Shown piece after piece: positions 9,354 through 18,345 of a stretch of DNA of 64,000 nt (the first letter of the stretch is position 1; each line of letters begins with the position of its first letter). Under the pieces are notes generated by a model. The model saw only the letters and a list, made by a program, of their open reading frames with translations. It was not told the DNA's origin and did no database searches. The DNA is taken from the NCBI RefSeq assembly GCF_029835735.1, contig NZ_JAOEAL010000001.1, positions 3,968,001-4,032,000 on the forward strand, in the 5' to 3' direction. Position numbers and translations under genes: made by a program. Source of the DNA: Shewanella sp. GD04112. Lineage in GTDB: Bacteria > Pseudomonadota > Gammaproteobacteria > Enterobacterales > Shewanellaceae.

Positions 9354-9640
9354 CACAAATATCAACCATGAAAATTTTTAGATACATTTAGGGTAGATGT
9401 TTGTTAACAGATAATCCGATATTGGCGTCACATTCCGCCGCAATTTCGTAAGTAATATACGTAAATTCGCGCCATTCTGTGACATAGATTCACATCAATT
9501 ACAGCCTAAAGTTGCAAATGTAGTTTTATAACAAATAATTCATAATTCCTGCATTTCTGATTTAGTTTTGACTTAACTAGATAAAAACTGACAAAAATCT
9601 CCCTTTTCAACCCAAATTTTTGACAAAAGCCTAAAACACT

Positions 9641-9707
9641 AAGTCGGTGGCGAGTTCGTGTGCAATCCAAGGTGCCAGCCCCGCAACCTCACTGCGGTTT
9701 CCGACTT
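9641..9707 (+). other. Candidate structured RNA element in nqrA/tas intergenic region
   Basis: A 67-nt segment closed by AAGTCGG (9641-9647) pairing with CCGACTT (9701-9707). Inside are TGGC/GCCA (9648-9651 with 9674-9677) and a hairpin CCGCA-N7-TGCGG (about 9681-9697), giving a three-way junction. Part of it (ATCC...GCCCCGCAAC) resembles the P3-P4 core of cobalamin riboswitches, but the usual 3' B12 box is not recognisable. Downstream are a 16-bp palindrome (9723-9738) and a TTTGCT/AGCAAA hairpin (9759-9774), 50 bp before tas. It could instead be read on the minus strand, in the nqrA upstream region. The rest of 9354-9818 shows nothing else definite. Confidence 0.3.
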
Positions 9708-9818
9708 TCGAGCATTGGTTATTTTTACTGCAGTAAAATGTTTGACGCCCTATTAACCTTTGCTTTACAGCAAAAGCTTGATAGCCTCGAACTAAGATAG
9801 TTTCCGTAGGAGAAATAG

Positions 9819-10859
9819 ATGGAATACAGACGCATACCGCATTCTAATCTCGAGGTGAGCAAAATCTGTTTAGGCACTATGACTTGGGGTGAACAAAATA
9901 CCCAAGCCGAAGCCTTCGCACAGCTAGACTACGCCATCGGCAGTGGCATCAACTTTATTGACACTGCGGAAATGTACCCTGTGCCGCCCAAGCCGGAAAC
10001 CCAAGGGGAAACCGAGCGCATTTTGGGCCAATACATTAAAGCCCGTGGCAACCGTGATGACCTAGTGATCGCCACTAAGATTGCCGCACCGGGTGGCAAG
10101 AGTGACTATATTCGCAAAAACATGGCGCTGGACTGGAACAACATCCATCAAGCGGTCGATGCCTCACTCGAACGCCTACAAATCGATACTATCGATCTCT
10201 ACCAAGTACATTGGCCGGATCGCAATACCAACTTCTTCGGGGAATTATTTTACGACGAGCAAGAGATTGAGCAGCAAACGCCAATCCTCGAAACCCTCGA
10301 AGCCCTCGCCGAAGTCATTCGCCAAGGCAAAGTGCGCTATATCGGCGTGTCGAACGAAACCCCTTGGGGACTGATGAAGTACCTGCAACTGGCGGAAAAA
10401 CATGGCCTGCCGCGCATAGTGACAGTGCAAAACCCCTATAACCTACTCAACCGCAGCTTTGAGGTTGGCATGAGTGAAATCAGCCACCGCGAAGAGTTGC
10501 CACTGCTGGCCTATTCGCCCTTAGCCTTTGGCGCCTTGAGCGGCAAATATTGCAATAACCAATGGCCAGAAGGCGCGCGCTTAACCCTGTTTAAACGCTT
10601 CGCCCGTTATACAGGATCACAAATGGCACTCGATGCCACGGCTGCCTACGTAGACTTAGCCCGTGAGTTTAATCTCTCGCCCGCGCAAATGGCGTTAGCC
10701 TTTGTTAACTCGCGTAAATTTGTTGGCTCAAACATCATTGGCGCCACCGATTTATACCAGCTGAAAGAGAATATCGACAGCTTAAAAGTCAGCCTCTCCC
10801 CTGAGTTACTCAGCCGTCTAAATGCCCTCTCAGATCAATTTAGATTGCCCTGCCCTTAG
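9819..10859 (+). CDS. tas: Aldo/keto reductase Tas
   Basis: 346 aa, an NADP(H)-dependent aldo/keto reductase with TIM-barrel fold, closely similar along its length to E. coli Tas (MEYRRIPHSNLEVS start, AEMYPVPPKPETQG, YQVHWPDR, NPYNLLNRSFEVG). The catalytic tetrad is visible: Asp48, Tyr53, Lys87, His131. The natural substrate is not established; E. coli tas complements tyrosine auxotrophy in starved cells. A TAGGAGAAA ribosome-binding site precedes the ATG. It is divergent from nqrA. Confidence 0.93.
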   Translation: MEYRRIPHSNLEVSKICLGTMTWGEQNTQAEAFAQLDYAIGSGINFIDTAEMYPVPPKPETQGETERILGQYIKARGNRDDLVIATKIAAPGGKSDYIRKNMALDWNNIHQAVDASLERLQIDTIDLYQVHWPDRNTNFFGELFYDEQEIEQQTPILETLEALAEVIRQGKVRYIGVSNETPWGLMKYLQLAEKHGLPRIVTVQNPYNLLNRSFEVGMSEISHREELPLLAYSPLAFGALSGKYCNNQWPEGARLTLFKRFARYTGSQMALDATAAYVDLAREFNLSPAQMALAFVNSRKFVGSNIIGATDLYQLKENIDSLKVSLSPELLSRLNALSDQFRLPCP

Positions 10860-10931
10860 CTCTTTGCTCTTTGCTCTAAAAAGAGAGCGCTAACAATGAG
10901 CTCTTACATTGCGTTTTTAAATAAGCCTCTA

Positions 10932-10959
10932 AAGTGAGTGGCCAAAGTGCCACTCACTT
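10932..10959 (+). terminator. Stem-loop after tas
   Basis: AAGTGAGTGGC (10932-10942) and GCCACTCACTT (10949-10959) form an 11-bp perfect stem with a 6-nt loop about 70 bp after the tas stop. No T run follows, so it is only a probable terminator. Confidence 0.4.
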
Positions 10960-11054
10960 GAGCCACAGATTGATTGTCCATCAGAGCTGTACCCTAACCG
11001 CAGCGATAGCCATACAATAGCGGTTTATCAGACAGTAAAAGTCGAGCACTCAAG

Positions 11055-11477
11055 ATGAAACAAGCCATTGTCCATATCGCGCTCGTCGTAAGAGATTACG
11101 ATGAGGCGATTGATTTTTATGTCAATAAACTCAAATTCGAGTTGATTGAAGACAGCTATCAACCCGAACAAGATAAACGTTGGGTCGTGGTAGCCCCACC
11201 CAATTCCATTGGCACCGCCTTATTGTTAGCCAAGGCCTCTAAACCGGAGCAAGCACCCTTTATCGGGAATCAGGCTGGCGGCCGGGTGTTTCTGTTCTTA
11301 AATACCGATGATTTTTGGCGCGATTATCACTATATGCAGTCCATTGGGATCCGCTTTATTCGTGAGCCGCAGCAGCAGGATTACGGCACCGTTGCCGTGT
11401 TCGAGGACCTCTATGGCAACCGTTGGGATTTATTGCAATTGAGCCCTAATCATCCCATGGCCAAAAGATGCCAATAA
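11055..11477 (+). CDS. VOC (glyoxalase/bleomycin resistance) family protein
   Basis: 140 aa forming two paired beta-alpha-beta-beta-beta modules: VHIALVVRDYDEAIDFYVNKL at residues 5-25 and FLFLNTDDFWRDYHYMQSIG with VFEDLYGNRWDLLQL in the second half. Candidate metal ligands are His6 and Glu117. The superfamily includes isomerases, dioxygenases and fosfomycin/bleomycin-binding proteins; the exact reaction cannot be told. It is a single gene, not coupled with its neighbours. Confidence 0.85.
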   Translation: MKQAIVHIALVVRDYDEAIDFYVNKLKFELIEDSYQPEQDKRWVVVAPPNSIGTALLLAKASKPEQAPFIGNQAGGRVFLFLNTDDFWRDYHYMQSIGIRFIREPQQQDYGTVAVFEDLYGNRWDLLQLSPNHPMAKRCQ

Positions 11478-11651
11478 CAGTGTAAAAGACTTAGCCGATA
11501 GCCAAGTAAAAACAGAATTAGTGTTAACTAAGTGGCACAGAGAGTACCAGCCAAGTGCTTATCTCATTGAATAAACTATTGAATCAACCACGCAGCTCAA
11601 TGATAATCAGCTTGGCGATTTAATCGCGTTATTCTTCACTTAGGAGTTGAA

Positions 11652-12179
11652 ATGGATTTCCCTCAGTTTACTTATCACCCTCATCCCCTTGATACTGGCG
11701 CCGTGATCGCAAGCGATGCGACCTGCGAATGCTGTGGCCAAGCACGGGGATTTATCTGCAGCTCAGGAATGTATTGCAGGGACAATGTTGAAGCGATTTG
11801 CCCTTGGTGCGTTGCCGATGGTAGCGCCGCAGACAAATTTAATGGCCATTTTGTCGACGATTATCCGCTACTCGACGCGGGGCTGGATCTCGCCATCGTG
11901 AAGGAAGTGGCAGAAAGAACACCGGGGTATGTCTCATGGCAACAGGAAGTCTGGCAATCCCACTGTAATGATGCCTGCGAGTTTCATGGCGATGCCGAAC
12001 TCACTGATTTACAAGCCTTGCAAGGCGAAGCATTAGAAGACTTTTTAGCCGAATACCTGCCCAACCATGACCTATGGCAAAAACTCTTATCTAGCTACCA
12101 AAAGGGTGGCAACCCGGCCATCTACAAGTTTAAGTGCCGCCACTGCCAGCAAGCGATTTTTACCTTAGATTGCCACTGA
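11652..12179 (+). CDS. CbrC-family (UPF0167) Cys-rich protein
   Basis: 175 aa of the CbrC/UPF0167 family, recognisable by the FTYHPHPLDTG start, the CECCGQ zinc-knuckle-like motif near residue 28, ICPWCVADGSAA near 50, and PGYVSWQQEVWQSHC. E. coli CbrC influences colicin E2 tolerance under CreBC control, but its molecular role is unknown. Four Cys pairs (including KCRHCQQ near the C-terminus) suggest bound zinc. An AGGAG motif precedes the ATG. No creC-type neighbours are present. Confidence 0.85.
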   Translation: MDFPQFTYHPHPLDTGAVIASDATCECCGQARGFICSSGMYCRDNVEAICPWCVADGSAADKFNGHFVDDYPLLDAGLDLAIVKEVAERTPGYVSWQQEVWQSHCNDACEFHGDAELTDLQALQGEALEDFLAEYLPNHDLWQKLLSSYQKGGNPAIYKFKCRHCQQAIFTLDCH

Positions 12180-12379
12180 GCCAGTTTTATAACTAAAAGT
12201 TAACTAGACTCGGTCAATGTAAATCAATTAAGGTCAGTTTGTGGATTAGATAAGGCTAAAGCGAATGGGCCTGCATCAGCGACTCAGGTTGCCTGACGCA
12301 GACGCAAACTTTAGCTCATTTAAACAGGGATATGCGCTTCCCGATAAGACTAACGGCTGAACCTTAACCAATAACAATA

Positions 12380-12670
12380 ATGGCTTATCATCAATTTCGG
12401 ACTCATAAAAAGTGGCCTTGGTTGCTGCTCAGTGTATGGCTACTGGTTACCCAGTGCTTTGCGCTGACCCATTACTCCGAACACAGTCTGGAACATGAAC
12501 ACACCCATTGTATTGTCTGCGATTTTGGCCATGATACCAGTGCAAGTCCGGCATCTATGCCCGTGCTACCGCTGGATTTGCAACACGCCGATCATCGCGC
12601 CACTGCCACCTATCAAGCCCCCAGCTTAGCCCACATTCGCCATGTTGATGCGCGCGCTCCTCCCTTTTAG
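12380..12670 (+). CDS. Small His/Cys-rich membrane-anchored protein upstream of TonB receptor
   Basis: 96 aa: one hydrophobic segment near the N-terminus (residues ~13-29), then a histidine-rich tail containing HYSEHSLEHEHTHCIVC and further His residues. Such DUF2946-like small proteins often precede outer-membrane metal receptors. The histidines and CxxC suggest metal binding, possibly zinc or copper (inference). It lies 57 bp upstream of the TonB-dependent receptor and is probably cotranscribed with it. The start ATG is weakly supported, with no clear Shine-Dalgarno. Confidence 0.6.
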   Translation: MAYHQFRTHKKWPWLLLSVWLLVTQCFALTHYSEHSLEHEHTHCIVCDFGHDTSASPASMPVLPLDLQHADHRATATYQAPSLAHIRHVDARAPPF

Positions 12671-12727
12671 AAAGCAAATTCAAAAACTTAAACATTAATT
12701 TTTTGCTTATCTACAAGGAAAGGCACA

Positions 12728-15004
12728 ATGAAACTTGCACTATCTTCAATAGCGCTTGCGGTCGCGAGCGTGTGTTCATCGGCTATGGCCGCAGAGCTTC
12801 AAGGCCAAGTCACTGATCAACAAGGTAACGCGCTCGCCAATGCCCGCGTCAGTGTTGACGGTGGTAACAGCACAACTACGGATGCCCAAGGCCAGTATCA
12901 ACTCAAGGTTGCCGATAATAGTCACCTGCATCTGCATGTGAGTCATGCGAATTTTAAACATAGCGATCAAGAGATTAGCTCAACGACGGCGGTACTTATT
13001 CAAGATGTGGCGCTGAGCCAAACCCCGATGGAAAATATCGTGGTAACCGCATCGCCCCTCGCCCGCTCGGCCCTTGAAAGCACCACGCCCATCAGCGTGT
13101 TGACCGAGGATCAACTCAAGCTCAATACCGAACCCACCTTGGGCGACACCTTAGAAAAACTCCCCGGTGTACAGGCTTCTCACTTTGGTGCGGGCGCCAG
13201 TCGGCCGATTATCCGCGGCATGGGTGGCCCCAGAGTGCAAGTACTTGAAAATGGCCTGTCGGTTGGCGATGCCTCTACCGTATCGGCGGACCATGCCGTG
13301 ACCTCCGAGGCCGCCTCGGCGCAGCAGATTGAAATTCTTCGCGGTCCGGGCACCCTACTCTATGGCAATGGCGCCATCGGCGGTGTCGTCAATGTGGTCG
13401 ATACCCGCTATAGCGAAACCCCAGTCGATGAAGTGACTGGGGACTTTGGCGCTCGCTATGACAGCGCCAATAATGGCCAAACCTATAATGGCGAACTCAA
13501 CGGCGGTAATGGGCAGTTTAACTGGCATCTGGATGGCACCCACAGAAAAACCGAAGATGTCGATATTCCCGGTAATGCCATTGCCGATATGCCGAGCACC
13601 CACGGCACCTTAGCCAATAGCCAACTCAAACTCGATGATTACGCCGCAGGTGTTGGCTATACGGGGGATTCGGGTTTTGTTAGCGTCTCCGGCGCGCGCA
13701 CCGAATCCAACTACGGCATCCCCAGCCGTGGAGAGGCCGATGCCCCCAATATCACCATCGACTTACAAAAAACCGCTTGGCAGTTACATAGCGGGCTACT
13801 CGACCCCTTTGCTGGTTTTAGTAAGTTAAAATTCGACGCTGCCTATAGCGATTATCAACACGCCGAGGAAGAAGATGGCGTTGCTGGCACCACTTTTTTC
13901 AACAAGCAGAGCGAAGCACGTTTAAGCCTAAACAATCATCCTTGGGGCGAATGGCAAGGCACTCTGGGGCTACATGCGGTGCACCGCGACTTTGCGGTAG
14001 AAGGCGACGAAGCCCTCACCCCCGACAGTAAAACAGACACACTCGCCGCCTTTATCGTGCAAGAACGTAAGTTGGGGGATTTTCGCTTTGAACTCGGCGG
14101 TCGCCTCGAGCATTACCGCCTCGCGCCCGATAGCATGCAGCTCGACACGCTTAATGGTGAACAAGAGTATCAACCTAATGATTTAACTGATAATAATGTG
14201 ACGCTGTCGGCAGGCGTAGTGTGGGACTTCGCCCCTTCCTACAATCTGGGCCTATCACTCACCCGCGCCGAACGCTCGGCCACTGCCGAAGAGCTTTACA
14301 GCTACGGGCCACACGATGCGACTCAAAGCTTTGAGCTTGGATCGCAATTTAGCCTAGAGAATGGCCAAATCGTTGCCAACAGCGGCAGTAACGATAAGGA
14401 AGTCGCCAACAATATCGACCTCACGCTGCGTAAGCTGGACGGCGCATGGACAGGTTCACTCAGCTTCGCCTATAACCGAGTCAATAACTTCTACTATGAG
14501 CGCAACACTGGACTGATTGCCTCGGATCTGGTCAACAGCGATGAAGAGGGCGACATGCCGGTTTATCAATATACTCAAGGCGATGCGGATCTTTACTCCA
14601 TCGAGGCGCAGGCAACGATTCCATTTAATGATCTCTGGTCACTCGGGCTCTTTAGCGATTACACCCGCGGCAAACTCGTTGATGGCGGTAACTTACCGCA
14701 AATATCGCCAATGCGTGTCGGCTCGACAGTAAACTTCGATCTGCAGCAGTGGCACGCAGAGTTAGGCGCCATAGGCTATGCCCGCCAAACCGACACCGCC
14801 GACAATGAGACCGAAACCGCAGGCTATGCCCTAGTGAACGCAGCTGCCACTTATCGCTGGTATACCTCAAGCGGCGATATTTTGGTTTATCTCAAAGGCA
14901 CCAACCTGCTTAATCAGGAGGCCCGCCCTCATACTTCCCTACTCAAGGATTATGCGCCGTTAATGGGGCGCAACCTGATGCTGGGCGTCACCTATAACTT
15001 CTAG
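12728..15004 (+). CDS. TonB-dependent outer-membrane receptor, ZnuD-like
   Basis: 758 aa with a signal peptide (residues 1-21), a carboxypeptidase-regulatory-like beta domain (~23-95, LQGQVTDQQGNALANARVSV), a plug (~105-225; ENIVVTASPL, PIIRGMGGPRVQVLENG, EILRGPGTLLYGNGAIGGVV) and a beta-barrel ending in the outer-membrane Phe (GVTYNF). The plug sequence, including the SxADHAVTSEA stretch, is like the ZnuD zinc/haem receptor group, so zinc uptake is my best guess; substrate is not proven. An AAGGAAAGG site precedes the start. The His-rich small gene upstream supports a metal role. Confidence 0.88.
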   Translation: MKLALSSIALAVASVCSSAMAAELQGQVTDQQGNALANARVSVDGGNSTTTDAQGQYQLKVADNSHLHLHVSHANFKHSDQEISSTTAVLIQDVALSQTPMENIVVTASPLARSALESTTPISVLTEDQLKLNTEPTLGDTLEKLPGVQASHFGAGASRPIIRGMGGPRVQVLENGLSVGDASTVSADHAVTSEAASAQQIEILRGPGTLLYGNGAIGGVVNVVDTRYSETPVDEVTGDFGARYDSANNGQTYNGELNGGNGQFNWHLDGTHRKTEDVDIPGNAIADMPSTHGTLANSQLKLDDYAAGVGYTGDSGFVSVSGARTESNYGIPSRGEADAPNITIDLQKTAWQLHSGLLDPFAGFSKLKFDAAYSDYQHAEEEDGVAGTTFFNKQSEARLSLNNHPWGEWQGTLGLHAVHRDFAVEGDEALTPDSKTDTLAAFIVQERKLGDFRFELGGRLEHYRLAPDSMQLDTLNGEQEYQPNDLTDNNVTLSAGVVWDFAPSYNLGLSLTRAERSATAEELYSYGPHDATQSFELGSQFSLENGQIVANSGSNDKEVANNIDLTLRKLDGAWTGSLSFAYNRVNNFYYERNTGLIASDLVNSDEEGDMPVYQYTQGDADLYSIEAQATIPFNDLWSLGLFSDYTRGKLVDGGNLPQISPMRVGSTVNFDLQQWHAELGAIGYARQTDTADNETETAGYALVNAAATYRWYTSSGDILVYLKGTNLLNQEARPHTSLLKDYAPLMGRNLMLGVTYNF

Positions 15005-15023
15005 CCCTAGGCCATAAAGCAAC

Positions 15024-15050
15024 AAGCGAAGCCATTTGGCTTCGCTTTTT
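15024..15050 (+). terminator. Rho-independent terminator after TonB receptor
   Basis: AAGCGAAGCC (15024-15033) pairs with GGCTTCGCTT (15038-15047) with a 4-nt loop, followed by a T run. It may also help stop dbpA transcripts coming from the other side. Confidence 0.85.
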
Positions 15051-15067
15051 ATTCACTTAACTGCAGG

Positions 15068-16471
15068 TTATTTCATTAACCACGCGCGGTAGGACTTGCC
15101 TTTAATGCGGCCACTGGTGATTTTGCTCAGCGCCTTTTTAGCGACTTTACGATTCACCGCCACATAGGCGCGGTAATCGGTCACAAGGATTTTGCCGACC
15201 TGCGAGCCTTCGATACCATTCTCCCCAGTGAGGGCACCGAGGATATCGCCGGGGCGAAGCTTCTCTTTTTTACCGCCATCGATTTGCAGGGTGATCATAG
15301 TTGGTGCATTGGGCGCAGTGCCCAGCAAACTTAAAGATGGTAAGGCTTCGCTCTGAATATCGCGCTCTAAGTACTCTTCTAATAACGCAATTTTGTAGCC
15401 ATCTTGATCGTTAAAGAAGGTAAAAGCCGCGCCCTTACTGCCCGCACGGCCGGTACGGCCAATACGGTGAATATGCACTTCGGTATCATATGCCACATGG
15501 TAGTTAAATACCGCGTCCAGTGCGTCGATATCGAGGCCACGGGCAGCCACATCGGTTGCGACCAACACACAGGCACTCTTGTTAGCAAATTGCAGCAGGG
15601 TTTCATCCCGGTCACGCTGCTCTAAATCACCGTGCAGGGCGATAACGCTAAAGCCAGCATCGCTCAGTTCATCGGCCACTTTTTGGGTTTCGCGCTTGGT
15701 ATTACAAAACACCACCGCACTCTCGGGCTTACGATCCAGCAGCAATAATTGCAGCGCCTGCATGCGCGCTTTGTCGTCATCCAAGTGGTAGAAATGCTGC
15801 TCAATGGTGCTCTTTTCGTGGGTCACGGCCACTTTCACCATCACAGGGTCGTACATAATTTGCTTGGCAATCGACTGAATCTGCTCGGGGAAGGTTGCAC
15901 TAAACAGCAAGGTTTGGCGCTCGCGTGGCGACTGCTCGATAATCGCATCGAGCTGAGGTTGGAAGCCCATTTCTAACATACGGTCGGCTTCGTCAAGCAC
16001 GAGCATATTCAGGTTACTTAGATCTAAACGGTTACGCTCTAAGTGATCGACAATCCGCCCCGGCGTACCAACGATTATGTGGGCGCCATGCTCGAGCGAA
16101 CCGATTTGCGGCCCCATAGGCACTCCGCCACAGAGGGTGAGCACTTTTACGTTGTGGATACCACGCGCCAGTGTGCGGATCTCCTGCGCTACTTGGTCAG
16201 CCAGTTCGCGGGTCGGACACAGCACTAAGGTTTGAATGCGAAAACGCTTCACATCTAACTTGTTCAGCAGACCTAACCCGAAGGCCGCCGTTTTACCCGA
16301 ACCCGTCTTACCCTGACCAATCACATCCTCGCCCGCTAAAATGGCTGGCAGACTCTGCGCCTGAATTGGCGTCATTTCGTGATAGCCCATAGTGGTAAGG
16401 TTCTCAAGCAGTTCGGGTTTTAGCTTAAGAGTCGAGAAAGCCATTGAAGGCTGAGTGTCTGAATTGCTCAA
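15068..16471 (-). CDS. dbpA: ATP-dependent RNA helicase DbpA
   Basis: DEAD-box helicase with motifs Q (TPIQAQ), I (GKTGSGKT), Ia (PTRELA), II (DEAD), III (SAT) and VI (HRIGRTGR). The C-terminal ~80 residues form the DbpA RNA-binding domain (LQIDGGKKEKLRPGDILGAL; GRIKGKSYRAWLMK) that in E. coli recognises hairpin 92 of 23S rRNA during 50S assembly. The start is unclear: TTG at 16471 (SNSDTQPSMAFST) has AGGA 8 nt upstream, while ATG at 16444 (MAFSTL) matches the E. coli start but lacks a Shine-Dalgarno. An extended frame to 16519 is less likely. It is a single gene. Confidence 0.93.
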   Translation of the reverse strand: MSNSDTQPSMAFSTLKLKPELLENLTTMGYHEMTPIQAQSLPAILAGEDVIGQGKTGSGKTAAFGLGLLNKLDVKRFRIQTLVLCPTRELADQVAQEIRTLARGIHNVKVLTLCGGVPMGPQIGSLEHGAHIIVGTPGRIVDHLERNRLDLSNLNMLVLDEADRMLEMGFQPQLDAIIEQSPRERQTLLFSATFPEQIQSIAKQIMYDPVMVKVAVTHEKSTIEQHFYHLDDDKARMQALQLLLLDRKPESAVVFCNTKRETQKVADELSDAGFSVIALHGDLEQRDRDETLLQFANKSACVLVATDVAARGLDIDALDAVFNYHVAYDTEVHIHRIGRTGRAGSKGAAFTFFNDQDGYKIALLEEYLERDIQSEALPSLSLLGTAPNAPTMITLQIDGGKKEKLRPGDILGALTGENGIEGSQVGKILVTDYRAYVAVNRKVAKKALSKITSGRIKGKSYRAWLMK

Positions 16472-16830
16472 GGCGAATATCCTGTGGTGGGTAACCCGCG
16501 CTGGCATAAACTCAGGCAAGTCACTGAAATTGCATAGTGTTACTGATTAAATACGCTTATCGCTTTGGGGCGTTTAGCCATTTCTTTAGGCCTTTATTTC
16601 TGGCGGTTAAGCTTTTAACTAAAGCCTTTAAACTAGCTCTTTAAATAAGCCATGCCATTCGCGCAATAAGGCTAAGTTGGCAACTTGCCATGCTCAGTCT
16701 TATCCGCACCATCCAAAGCTCGGCTATTGTAGCAATAAAGCGCGCTCTTTTCCTGAAGTCTTTCGCTTAACTATCCAAGCAGGCTTAATTGCCTGCTTTG
16801 AAGTCTCTGATAGATAAGAAGCGCGCTAAC
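16472..16830. other. Intergenic region without a recognisable gene
   Basis: About 360 bp upstream of dbpA. It holds short degenerate repeats of AAAGCCTTTAAA type and no supported coding sequence or RNA. It must contain the dbpA promoter, which I cannot place. Confidence 0.5.
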
Positions 16831-16855
16831 AAAAAGCCCTGCGTTGGCAGGGCTT
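16831..16855 (-). terminator. Terminator of the pirin gene
   Basis: On the minus strand AAGCCCTGC and GCAGGGCTT form a 9-bp stem with a 4-nt loop followed by T residues, about 80 bp after the pirin stop codon. Confidence 0.8.
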
Positions 16856-16936
16856 AGTGGGTGTGACTTACGGAAAAACAAGCTTTGTAATAGCGGTGTT
16901 TTCAAGTCAGGAGTCAAGATTTCACGCAATCGAGAC

Positions 16937-17794
16937 TTAGGCGATACTGCCAAAGCGGCCCTCTTGATAATCGCGAATCGCCTGCTGAATTTCCGCTTGG
17001 GTGTTCATCACAAACGGCCCCATTTGGACGATTTTTTCGCGAATCGGTTTACCCACAAACACTAGCATGCCAGCACCGCGTTCATCGGCCTTGAGCTGCA
17101 ATGGCGTTTGGCTATCGAGCACTAAAAACTGGCCTTCATTGAATGACCACCGTGAACCTTCGCTCTTACTCAAGCCACCTTGGTAAAGATAGAGGGCGGC
17201 AAACTCATGCTTGGATAAATCGAGCTGCGCCTCACCATTGGCGTTAATCATCAAGTCGGCAATCGCCGCCTCGCCCGCTAATCCTTGGATGGTGGCACTG
17301 ATCGCGCTTTTACCCGCAAATGCCCAATCCCCCGCCAAGGCTTTAAGGGTAGCGCCTGTGTCATTCGTGGTTTCAACACTTAGGGTTGAAGCCGTATCCT
17401 GATAAGTCGCGGGGCGCAGTTTGTCCTTAGCCGGCATATTGACCCAAATTTGGAAGCCATGCAGACCATTAAGCGCATCGGCCAGCGGCATTTCGGAATG
17501 CACCACGCCGTAACCCGTGCTCATCCACTGCACATCGCCAGCACGAATCGCTTTGACGTTGCCCATCTGATCGCGATGCTCAAAGCCACCCTTACGGATG
17601 TAGGTAAAGGTCTCCATTCCACGGTGCGGATGCGGTGGAAAGCCACCAATAAAATCCTGTTTATCATCGGATTTAATCTCATCCATCATCAAAAACGGAT
17701 CAAAATGGGTCGTGATAAAGTCCGCCACACGACGAATATTCACCCCGTCGCCATCCATCGCAGGTTTAGCAGAAAACTGACCTAAGACTTTCAT
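16937..17794 (-). CDS. Pirin family protein
   Basis: 285 aa bicupin protein. The N-terminal cupin carries the metal-binding signature PPHPHRGMETFTYI (residues ~55-68) and EHRD...SEM. The second cupin is weaker. Bacterial pirins have been described as quercetinases or as regulators of metabolic enzymes; the activity here is not determined. Length and motifs are typical. It is transcribed alone and ends at a good terminator; the upstream region leads into the repeat and cassette island. Confidence 0.92.
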   Translation of the reverse strand: MKVLGQFSAKPAMDGDGVNIRRVADFITTHFDPFLMMDEIKSDDKQDFIGGFPPHPHRGMETFTYIRKGGFEHRDQMGNVKAIRAGDVQWMSTGYGVVHSEMPLADALNGLHGFQIWVNMPAKDKLRPATYQDTASTLSVETTNDTGATLKALAGDWAFAGKSAISATIQGLAGEAAIADLMINANGEAQLDLSKHEFAALYLYQGGLSKSEGSRWSFNEGQFLVLDSQTPLQLKADERGAGMLVFVGKPIREKIVQMGPFVMNTQAEIQQAIRDYQEGRFGSIA

Positions 17795-17984
17795 TTTATG
17801 CTCCTAACTCGTAAGGCATTAGCCCGTGCACTCACGATCACTTGATGTTAGAAGTGACTGCGTGAAACAGTGGCAATGCTGATGGAGGCAGAATAACAAG
17901 GAAATTTGCAAAAGAATAACGCGAAATCACGGTCTAAACATTCGAAAAAATGGAACGGTAGCTTGCTGATACCCACTCATGCAG

Positions 17985-18235
17985 GCTTGCCATGATGTTC
18001 ACTCACCGACACGGTGAATGGAAACCTACCTAGGGTTGCTGAACCTATGAACGAGAGCTATGGATGGCGAACTGGCCTTTAAACAAGGATGTTGTTCAAG
18101 TCCGTCTGTGGATGCAGGGCCGCCCCGTATGATGTGAATGGATTCACAAATGCCGCGATGGCATGAACGCCAAAAAGCGGCCATGGGGCGGACGGTCGTC
18201 TCGCTAATCACCATGGTTCACCTTTTGACATTAGC
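17985..18235. repeat. Dispersed hairpin repeat, copy C (diverged relative)
   Basis: This stretch has the same style as copies A and B: several hairpins with an ATCC/GGAT loop, such as GTGAAT-GG-ATTCAC (18134-18147) and TGCC-GCGA-TGGCA (about 18151-18163). It also shares the core GGATGGCGA(A/G)CT(G/A)G (18061-18075) with copy B. The rest is not alignable by eye. A reading frame through it is an artefact of the repeat (both copies give a KASSPS peptide). It forms the left border of the cassette island. Confidence 0.55.
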
Positions 18236-18345
18236 GGAACCTGTAGATTTAAAAGCCTTACGCAACAGGCTTTGGGACAAAAGCGTGATAGATTCCCAAC
18301 TCTAATTTTTGAGTTGCAGATTAAAACATCTATGGTGATAACGCT

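Noticed and set aside
9478..9494. CRP-like site TGTGA...TCACA upstream of nqrA
   Set aside because: The half-sites are 7 nt apart instead of the usual 6, so it is not a convincing CRP box.
9641..9707. tRNA-like cloverleaf
   Set aside because: Seven-base-pair closing stem is tempting, but the T-arm-like hairpin lacks the TTC loop and joins the acceptor stem through three unpaired bases; not a tRNA.
12180..12379. Zur-type operator ahead of the His-rich gene
   Set aside because: No palindrome resembling the GTTATAATATAAC-type consensus is visible.
18026..18214. Small open reading frame inside repeat copy C
   Set aside because: It follows the repeat sequence and shares a KASSPS peptide with the frame in copy B only because the DNA is related; no start or ribosome-binding site.
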